A stretch of 8,437 bases of DNA from Chloroflexota bacterium. Its GTDB lineage: Bacteria > Chloroflexota > Dormibacteria > CF-121. This document shows, in pieces, positions 4,351-8,437 of this stretch. The notes beneath the pieces were generated by a model, which saw nothing but the letters and a program-made list of their open reading frames with translations, had not been told where the DNA came from and ran no database searches. The DNA lies in assembly GCA_005889395.1 (NCBI GenBank), contig VBFX01000167.1:1-8437 (forward strand), read 5' to 3'. The position numbers and the translations under genes are program-made. Within the stretch, counting starts at the first letter, position 1. Each line of letters opens with the position of its first letter.

Positions 4351-5712
4351 GTGCTTACCAAGCGGCGCCCGGGGCGTCCGACGGCGGATGACCCCGGAGC
4401 GCCGAGTCCGCTCGGGCGTCGGATTCGTCAGGCACGGCAGGAGCTGGGCCTCAGCCTTGCCGCGGTGGCCGGCAGCGACTTTAGCCGAGCCTTCCTCAAC
4501 CAGGTCGAGCTAGGTCGCGCCCAGCCCTCCACGCAAAACCTGCGAATCATCGCGCGCCGCCTGCAGCGGCCAATCGATTACTTCCTCGAAGAGCCAGGCG
4601 ACTCCGCCGCCGCCCTCGAGCTTGCCCTCGCGGAAGCCGAAATGAGTCTGCTCCACGGCGAGGGATCTCGTGCCGAGTCCCTCGTCACCCGGATCCTGAT
4701 GAGGACGATCCCGATCGAGTTGCGGACGCGCGCCCAGCTGACGCTCGCGGTCGCCCTGATGAAGCAAGGGCGGGCACAGGATGCGAGGCCGGTCCTCGAG
4801 GAGGCGATCGTCGCCGCCCAGCGTGCGAACTGGCATCAGCTCCTGGTCGAGCTGTACGACCGCCTGGGCAGTGTCCATTACCTACTTCGCCGGCCGCACG
4901 CCGCCGGCCAGTGGTTCGACCAGGCGCTGGAGCGCTATGAGTCGTCCGGCGTCGCCGACCCCGTGTTGAAGGCGCGCGTGCTCGGCCATCGAGCCAATCT
5001 CCACTACGTGGCTGGCCAGCCGATCGAAGCCATCGCCGCCTATGAATCGGCGATTGCGGCGGCCGCGCAGATCCTCGACATGCCGGCGCTGGCCGGCATC
5101 TACGAGGGCCTCGCCCTCTCCTTTCAGCAGACCGGCCAGTACGCGCGGGCGCTCTCCTATGCCCAGAAGGGCCTGCGGATCTTCGAGACACTCCGTGATG
5201 TCCGCATGACCGGACAGCTCCGCCTCAACATGGGCGACATGCTGCTGCAGCAGGGCCGCGTGGCGGAGGCCGAGCGGCTCTTCAGCGATGGCGCCGAGCA
5301 CCTCCAGCGGATCGGCGATCGCGAGCTCGTGCCGCACCTGGTCGCCGGTATGGCTGAGTCCGCTCTCGAGGCGAGTCAGGTGGAGCGCGCGAGCGAACTC
5401 ATCGAGGAGGCGATCGACCTGTCCACCCGCTCCAGCGACCCGCTGGCAACCGTCGCGGTTCACCGCGTGGCGGGGCGGGTTTCCCACGCGGCCGGCCGGC
5501 GCGACTCGGCGCACCGCCACTTCGAGCGGGCTCTCGAGGTCGCGTTGACCATTGATAACCCCGACCTGCGGGCGCGGGTCACCTACGATTTTGCGCGCGT
5601 GCTCGAGGCCGACGGCGATAGCGCGCAGGCGGCGCTGCGTTTTCGCCAGGCTTACGAGGCCGGGCGCGCCGATGGCAGGCGCCCCGGCGCTGTAAGTGAA
5701 CTCGAAGCTTGA
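4351..5712 (+). CDS. XRE-family HTH regulator with long TPR array (RRNPP-like architecture)
   Basis: A 453-aa protein. A basic, proline-rich leader (TKRRPGRPTADDPG, residues 3-16) carries an RRPGRP core that resembles an AT-hook. Residues 22-77 are a Cro/C1-type HTH (GRRIRQARQELGLSLAAVAG, then FLNQVELGRAQPSTQNLRII and RRLQRPIDYFLEE). From about 90 to 437 there are roughly eight to nine TPR-type helix pairs, for example LGSVHYLLRRPHAAGQWFDQ, then HRANLHYVAGQPIEAIAAYE and FQQTGQYARALSYAQKG. HTH plus TPR is the layout of the peptide-sensing PlcR/NprR/Rgg group, where the TPR groove binds a re-imported oligopeptide; similar proteins also exist without a known ligand. No phosphatase, kinase or AAA domain is visible. 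The GTG start has only a weak TAGG ahead of it and may be leaderless. A 28-aa signal-peptide ORF precedes it and a BldD homologue follows after 170 bases. Confidence 0.9.
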   Translation: MLTKRRPGRPTADDPGAPSPLGRRIRQARQELGLSLAAVAGSDFSRAFLNQVELGRAQPSTQNLRIIARRLQRPIDYFLEEPGDSAAALELALAEAEMSLLHGEGSRAESLVTRILMRTIPIELRTRAQLTLAVALMKQGRAQDARPVLEEAIVAAQRANWHQLLVELYDRLGSVHYLLRRPHAAGQWFDQALERYESSGVADPVLKARVLGHRANLHYVAGQPIEAIAAYESAIAAAAQILDMPALAGIYEGLALSFQQTGQYARALSYAQKGLRIFETLRDVRMTGQLRLNMGDMLLQQGRVAEAERLFSDGAEHLQRIGDRELVPHLVAGMAESALEASQVERASELIEEAIDLSTRSSDPLATVAVHRVAGRVSHAAGRRDSAHRHFERALEVALTIDNPDLRARVTYDFARVLEADGDSAQAALRFRQAYEAGRADGRRPGAVSELEA

Positions 5713-5723
5713 GTAAGTAGGGC

Positions 5724-5753
5724 TTGACACCCTCTGGGCATTTGTCCCATAAT
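5724..5753 (+). promoter_or_regulatory. Strong sigma-A/HrdB-type promoter upstream of the bldD-like gene
   Basis: TTGACA (5724-5729, perfect) and CATAAT (5748-5753, five of six) are 18 bases apart. Transcription would begin near 5760 and give a leader of about 120 bases before the GTG at 5883. It starts 11 bases after the stop of the TPR regulator, so the bldD-like gene need not depend on read-through. Confidence 0.75.
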
Positions 5754-5814
5754 GACGGCCACGGAAGGTGACAACGTTCGTCGTGAACGATCCCCCCGCC
5801 ACCCTCCGCAAAGA

Positions 5815-5838
5815 ACACGTCAAAAGTTTTGTCCGTGT
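5815..5838. promoter_or_regulatory. Nested inverted repeat in the bldD-like upstream region
   Basis: An outer pair ACACG (5815-5819) / CGTGT (5834-5838) encloses an inner pair CAAAA (5821-5825) / TTTTG (5827-5831) around a single G. The 24-bp symmetrical block lies between the distal and proximal promoters and overlaps the proposed proximal -35. It is either an operator or, in the long leader RNA, a short hairpin; there is no U-run to make it a terminator. Confidence 0.45.
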
Positions 5839-5856
5839 CGCGTTCTGCGATAGACT
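5829..5856 (+). promoter_or_regulatory. Possible proximal promoter of the bldD-like gene
   Basis: TTGTCC (5829-5834) and TAGACT (5851-5856) are 16 bases apart, with transcription starting near 5863. The -10 is the same hexamer as proposed for the XRE-TPR gene (4338-4343). It is weaker than the promoter at 5724. Confidence 0.4.
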
Positions 5857-5857
5857 G

Positions 5858-5872
5858 GTCACACACAGTCAA
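5858..5872. promoter_or_regulatory. Candidate BldD box (autoregulatory site)
   Basis: GTCACACACAGTCAA fits the Streptomyces BldD consensus nTnACnC(A/T)GnGTnAn at eight of nine defined positions; position 9 is C instead of G. It covers the predicted start of the proximal promoter, 10 bases before the GTG. Streptomyces BldD represses its own gene from such a site. The consensus is quoted from memory of the published regulon. Confidence 0.45.
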
Positions 5873-5882
5873 GGGGGATCCA

Positions 5883-6416
5883 GTGGACGGGTACTCGCGA
5901 AAGGTTGGAGCCAGGCTGCGTAGTCTGCGAAAGCAGCGCGGCTTGACGCTCCAGCAGGTCGAAGTCCTTTCGAATAAGCGCCTCAAGGGGTCGCTACTGG
6001 CCGCCTATGAGCGCGGTGACCGGAATATCTCGGTTACCCGCCTGCACCAGATCGCGACTCTCTACAGCGTCCCGGTCAACCAACTCCTGCCCGAGGAAAT
6101 CGAGGGCGTGGGCGAGCCCGCGCTGCCGCCCAAGCTGGCCATCGACCTCGGCCAACTGCAAGGACTTCCCGAGCGGCAGGGGTCCGTCCTTTCCCGCCAC
6201 GTGGCACGTCTGCAGCAGCAACGGCAGGATTTCAACACCCCGGTCGTGACGTTCCGCGCCGACGACCTGGAGCAACTGGCCGCCGCCTACAAGACGACGC
6301 CGGAGATGCTGCGCCGCTCGTTGCACGAGTGGGGCGTCTTTCGGTCCGGCCAGGCACCGGCCGAACGCCCGGAAGTGGAGCGCCAGCCTCCCACCGAGTC
6401 GGAAGCGGAGAGCTAG
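5883..6416 (+). CDS. bldD: BldD homologue, c-di-GMP-responsive developmental regulator
   Basis: 177 aa from the GTG at 5883, which follows AGGGGG at 5872-5877. Residues 5-70 are the HTH (KVGARLRSLRKQRGLTLQQV, then SLLAAYERGDRNISVTRLHQ and YSVPVNQLLPEE), nearly colinear with Streptomyces BldD (YAKQLGAKLR..., SYERGDRAVTVQRL...). Residues 81-153 match the BldD C-terminal domain (LPPKLAIDLGQL, then HVARLQQQRQDFNTP and DDLEQLAAAY, ending SLHEWGVF). The c-di-GMP signature RxD-x8-RxxD is intact as R114-Q-D116 and R125-A-D-D128, the same residue numbers as in Streptomyces. A charged 24-residue tail extends it past the usual 167 aa. In Streptomyces, tetrameric c-di-GMP bridges two BldD C-terminal domains, enabling repression of sporulation genes. 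Here it follows an XRE-TPR gene, and its stop overlaps that of convergent xseB. The targets in this organism are unknown. Confidence 0.9.
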   Translation: MDGYSRKVGARLRSLRKQRGLTLQQVEVLSNKRLKGSLLAAYERGDRNISVTRLHQIATLYSVPVNQLLPEEIEGVGEPALPPKLAIDLGQLQGLPERQGSVLSRHVARLQQQRQDFNTPVVTFRADDLEQLAAAYKTTPEMLRRSLHEWGVFRSGQAPAERPEVERQPPTESEAES

Positions 6417-6709
6417 AAGGGGATCTCGCCCTGGGGTGTCCCAGGAGGTTCGCCACGCTCGGCTCGCAGCTCCGCCACCGTCGCCGGGTGCGGCGGCTGC
6501 TCGACGTCCGGTTCCTCTTTGACCGGCAGACTCTCGATCCGCTGCCGGGCTTCCTCCAGTTTTCGTTCGCAGAGCTGTAAGTAGTCGCGCCCGCGGGCGA
6601 CGGCCGCGATCGCCTCTTCCAGGCTCAGCCTGCCTTCCTCGAGAGCGTGGAGGGTTGCGTCGAGTTGCGCCAGCGCCTGCTCATAGGTCAGCGTTTCGTC
6701 GAGGCTCAT
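6413..6709 (-). CDS. xseB: Exodeoxyribonuclease VII small subunit
   Basis: 98 aa. Residues 5-62 contain the XseB signature: LTYEQALAQLDATLHALEEG, RLSLEEAIAAVARGRDYLQL, then CERKLEEARQRIESL. Several XseB chains coat the coiled-coil region of XseA to form the active exonuclease, which degrades single-stranded DNA from both ends to acid-soluble oligonucleotides and takes part in mismatch repair and DNA damage tolerance in the cytoplasm. The family is usually 65-90 aa; the extra length is a charged, proline-rich tail (63-98) with no known role. Its ATG overlaps the xseA stop by four bases (ATGA), so subunit ratios are set by translational coupling. Its TAG stop overlaps that of the convergent bldD-like gene (CTAG, 6413-6416). 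Confidence 0.95.
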   Translation of the reverse strand: MSLDETLTYEQALAQLDATLHALEEGRLSLEEAIAAVARGRDYLQLCERKLEEARQRIESLPVKEEPDVEQPPHPATVAELRAERGEPPGTPQGEIPF

Positions 6710-8061
6710 GGCACGGTCTCGTCCACGGTGGCCGCCAGGCGGCCGGCGGAGAGCAGCACCTTGATGTGCTGACCTTTGCGGGCCTGTTCGGCGCTATGGA
6801 TGATGCCACCCCCGCCGGCGTCCAGCGTGATGCTGTAGCCGCGCTTGAGCGTCTGCTCGGGGGCGAGGGAGCTGAGGCGCGCCCCGCGGCTCTGCAGGCC
6901 GGTGGTTCGCTCCCGCAGTCCGCGAACCGCCAGCGCGACCAGCCGCTCGCGCAGACCGTCCTTCCCGAGGCGGGCGTTCTCGATGCGCAGGGCAATCATC
7001 TGCCGGCTCCGCGCCAGCCGCCGGCGGCATTCCTCCAGGGCTCGTTCGCGCTGCCGGAGCACCTCGCGCGGATCGCGCTGGCGCAGCATCCCTTCCAGGT
7101 GGCCCAGGCGTTCGCGCCGCCGCGTATGGAGATCGAGGGCGAGGCGATCGAGCGACTGGCGGCGTCGCTGGAGCTGGTGCGAGGGGGCGATCAGGGCGGT
7201 GAGCCCGGCGCGCTGCAGCCGCTGCCCACGCTCGCCCAGTTGCCGGAGCAGGTCTCGCTTGTTGGGCACCACGATCTCGGCCGCCGCCGTGGGGGTCCGG
7301 GCCTCCCGGTCCGCGACCAGGTCGGCGAGCGTGCGGTCGGAGGTGTGGCCCAGGGCGGTGACCACCGGGATTCGCATCGCCTGGATGGCGCGCACCACTG
7401 CCTCCTGGTTGAAGGCCATCAGCTCCTCGAAGCTGCCGCCACCACGGGCGACGATGACGACGTCGGCCACCTGGTCCTCGTCGCATTGCCGCAAGGCAGC
7501 CACCAGGCTACGCTGCGAGGCCGTTCCCTGCACACGCGCCGGGTAGAGGACCAGCCGGCTGTTCGGAAACCGCTCCCAGATCGTCTGTTGCAAGTCATGA
7601 ATCACCGCCCCACTCGGAGAAGTGATCAACGCGATGCAGCGCGGAAGAAACGGGAGAGCCCGTTTGCGCTCGGGTGTAAATGCGCCCTCCGCCTCGAGGC
7701 GGCGCTTGAGCTGCTCGATCGCCGCCCGCAGCTTGCCGGCCCCGTCGTAATCGAGCCGGCTCACCACCAGGTTCACCCGCCCGTACTGGGCGTGATAGTC
7801 GACCTGGCAGGTGACCACCAGCTCCTGCCCGTTTTCCGGCAGAAATGGGAGACGGCGGGCCGTGCTGCTGAAGATCACCGCCCCCACGGCGGCCGCCGCG
7901 TCTTTGAGCGTGAACCACACGTGACCGCCGCGCAAGGTCGTGCCGCTGACCTCTCCCTTGACGACCACGCTCTGGAAGCGCGCCGCCAGCAGATCGTGAA
8001 TGCGGGTATTGAGCTCGAGTACGGTGAGCGGCTTGATCGCATCCTGGGGTTGGACCGCCAT
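6706..8061 (-). CDS. xseA: Exodeoxyribonuclease VII large subunit
   Basis: 451 aa, normal for XseA. The N-terminal OB fold (about 10-105) includes VVVKGEVSG, GHVWFTLKD and LVVTCQVDYHAQYGRVNLVV. The nuclease domain (about 125-265) has ITSPSGAVIHD, VVIVARGGGSFEELMAFNQE and PVVTALGHTSDRTLADLVAD followed by RTPTAAAE. D156, R206, H239 and D242 correspond to the E. coli catalytic residues D155, R205, H238 and D241, so the enzyme should be active. GHTSD replaces the usual GHExD without touching the catalytic pair. Residues 267-390 are arginine-rich coiled coil, the docking site for XseB. The end LKRGYSI is the conserved C-terminal turn. The ATG at 8061 shares its A with the TGA stop of the upstream gene (TGATG), so translation is coupled; a weak GGAAG lies further upstream. 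Confidence 0.97.
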   Translation of the reverse strand: MAVQPQDAIKPLTVLELNTRIHDLLAARFQSVVVKGEVSGTTLRGGHVWFTLKDAAAAVGAVIFSSTARRLPFLPENGQELVVTCQVDYHAQYGRVNLVVSRLDYDGAGKLRAAIEQLKRRLEAEGAFTPERKRALPFLPRCIALITSPSGAVIHDLQQTIWERFPNSRLVLYPARVQGTASQRSLVAALRQCDEDQVADVVIVARGGGSFEELMAFNQEAVVRAIQAMRIPVVTALGHTSDRTLADLVADREARTPTAAAEIVVPNKRDLLRQLGERGQRLQRAGLTALIAPSHQLQRRRQSLDRLALDLHTRRRERLGHLEGMLRQRDPREVLRQRERALEECRRRLARSRQMIALRIENARLGKDGLRERLVALAVRGLRERTTGLQSRGARLSSLAPEQTLKRGYSITLDAGGGGIIHSAEQARKGQHIKVLLSAGRLAATVDETVP

Positions 8062-8437
8062 CAGGGAACCACTTCCGCGAGGTCCGAGTCGCGCCGGTAG
8101 AGGGCCCGCTCGACCGCCGCGCGCAATGCCTCCAGCTGCCGGGAGTCGTCGGTGAAGACCCGAACCAGCGTGGTGCGGATGGGCAGGCGCCGGAACAACT
8201 CCGCGACGGCACTCCGCTCCACCGCCCGGTTGACCGGGTTGTAGATGTTGACCGGGAACGGATCCGTGAACGGGTTCTGCGGCCGTGGATCGACCGACGC
8301 CAGGTCCACCTCGAAGGGGACGCCCTTGAGCGACGCCGGCAGCGCCTCACGGATGCGGCGGACATAGTCGGATGGTTGGGGGTAGAGCAAGGCGTCGGGC
8401 AGGTTGGAGAACTCGTAGTAGTCCTCGAAGATCAACC
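8061..8437 (-). CDS. Unidentified protein, 5' end outside the window, coupled to xseA
   Basis: At least 124 codons run in from the window edge. A TTG at 8435 could be the start, but the frame is still open there, so the gene is treated as partial. The sequence reads FEDYYEFSNLPDALLYPQPS, then DYVRRIREALPASLKGVPFE and IYNPVNRAVERSAVAELFRR, and ends DSDLAEVVP. It has no signal peptide, no transmembrane helix and no nucleotide-binding motif. Acidic and aromatic residues are frequent near the visible N-terminus, and a helical pair appears at the end. I recognise no family. The stop codon TGA overlaps the ATG of xseA by one base, so the two are in one operon and probably made together. Confidence 0.7.
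   Translation of the reverse strand, partial: LIFEDYYEFSNLPDALLYPQPSDYVRRIREALPASLKGVPFEVDLASVDPRPQNPFTDPFPVNIYNPVNRAVERSAVAELFRRLPIRTTLVRVFTDDSRQLEALRAAVERALYRRDSDLAEVVP

Noticed and set aside
5775..5789. CGTTC-N5-GAACG inverted repeat downstream of the strong promoter
   Set aside because: Short arms with no extension; weaker than the neighbouring repeat at 5815-5838, so not listed as an operator.
5752..5853. 33-codon ATG frame in the bldD-like upstream region
   Set aside because: It begins inside the -10 hexamer of the strong promoter, has no ribosome-binding site and its composition is Arg/Pro-rich noise.
5829..5882. Upstream start for the BldD homologue (195 aa)
   Set aside because: The extra 18 residues overlap the proposed promoter and BldD box and have no counterpart in BldD. 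The GTG at 5883 has an AGGGGG ahead of it and gives exact Streptomyces numbering of the c-di-GMP residues.
6655..8100. 481-aa plus-strand frame opposite xseA/xseB
   Set aside because: Composition is typical of a shadow frame (His/Gln/Arg/Gly-rich), and the opposite strand encodes clear exonuclease VII subunits with catalytic residues.
1..8437. CRISPR array or insertion sequence ends
   Set aside because: No regularly spaced direct repeats and no paired terminal inverted repeats with a transposase were seen.

Overview
The window is GC-rich and tightly packed with bacterial genes. A BldD-type regulator, an exonuclease VII operon with ATGA/TGATG couplings, apparently leaderless starts, and a PadR/ECF/VOC accessory set suggest a high-GC soil or sediment bacterium. 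An Actinomycetota, Chloroflexota or Dormibacterota-like lineage would fit. This is an inference from gene families; nothing in the sequence fixes the taxon.

Left half (1-3975), accessory region. On the minus strand an ECF sigma factor with a SnoaL-like C-terminal domain (594-1634) is followed by a VOC/glyoxalase-fold protein (142-549). Upstream of it lie a remnant of a methyltransferase C-terminus (1680-1835) and a small five-helix membrane protein (1836-2399). Divergent from that, a PadR regulator (2436-2741), a single-pass membrane protein (2738-3268) and a second VOC protein (3278-3718) form a plus-strand operon. A near-perfect palindrome sits between the -35 and -10 of the PadR promoter. 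The region ends with what looks like the tail of a serine recombinase (about 3809-3997), which runs into the 3' end of a tRNA-Arg(CCG) gene on the other strand (3976-4052). The two gene fragments and the recombinase/tRNA junction suggest a decayed integrated element. Bases 1-141 hold nothing I can identify.

Middle (4053-6416), regulatory cassette. A 28-codon reading frame with a near-ideal Shine-Dalgarno and a signal-peptide-like sequence (4219-4305) lies just before an XRE-HTH protein with a long TPR array (4351-5712). That architecture resembles the peptide-sensing RRNPP regulators. Next comes a BldD homologue (5883-6416) that keeps every residue of the c-di-GMP signature RxD-x8-RxxD at the Streptomyces positions. 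The two promoter regions share a two-part sequence element. The first also carries a perfect 7-bp inverted repeat over its putative -10, and the second a near-match to the Streptomyces BldD box. The cassette could join a secreted-peptide signal to c-di-GMP control, and it is the most interesting part of the window.

Right (6413-8437), housekeeping. On the minus strand, an unidentified ORF cut by the window edge is translationally coupled to xseA and xseB, the exonuclease VII subunits. The xseB stop overlaps the stop of the convergent BldD-like gene by four bases.
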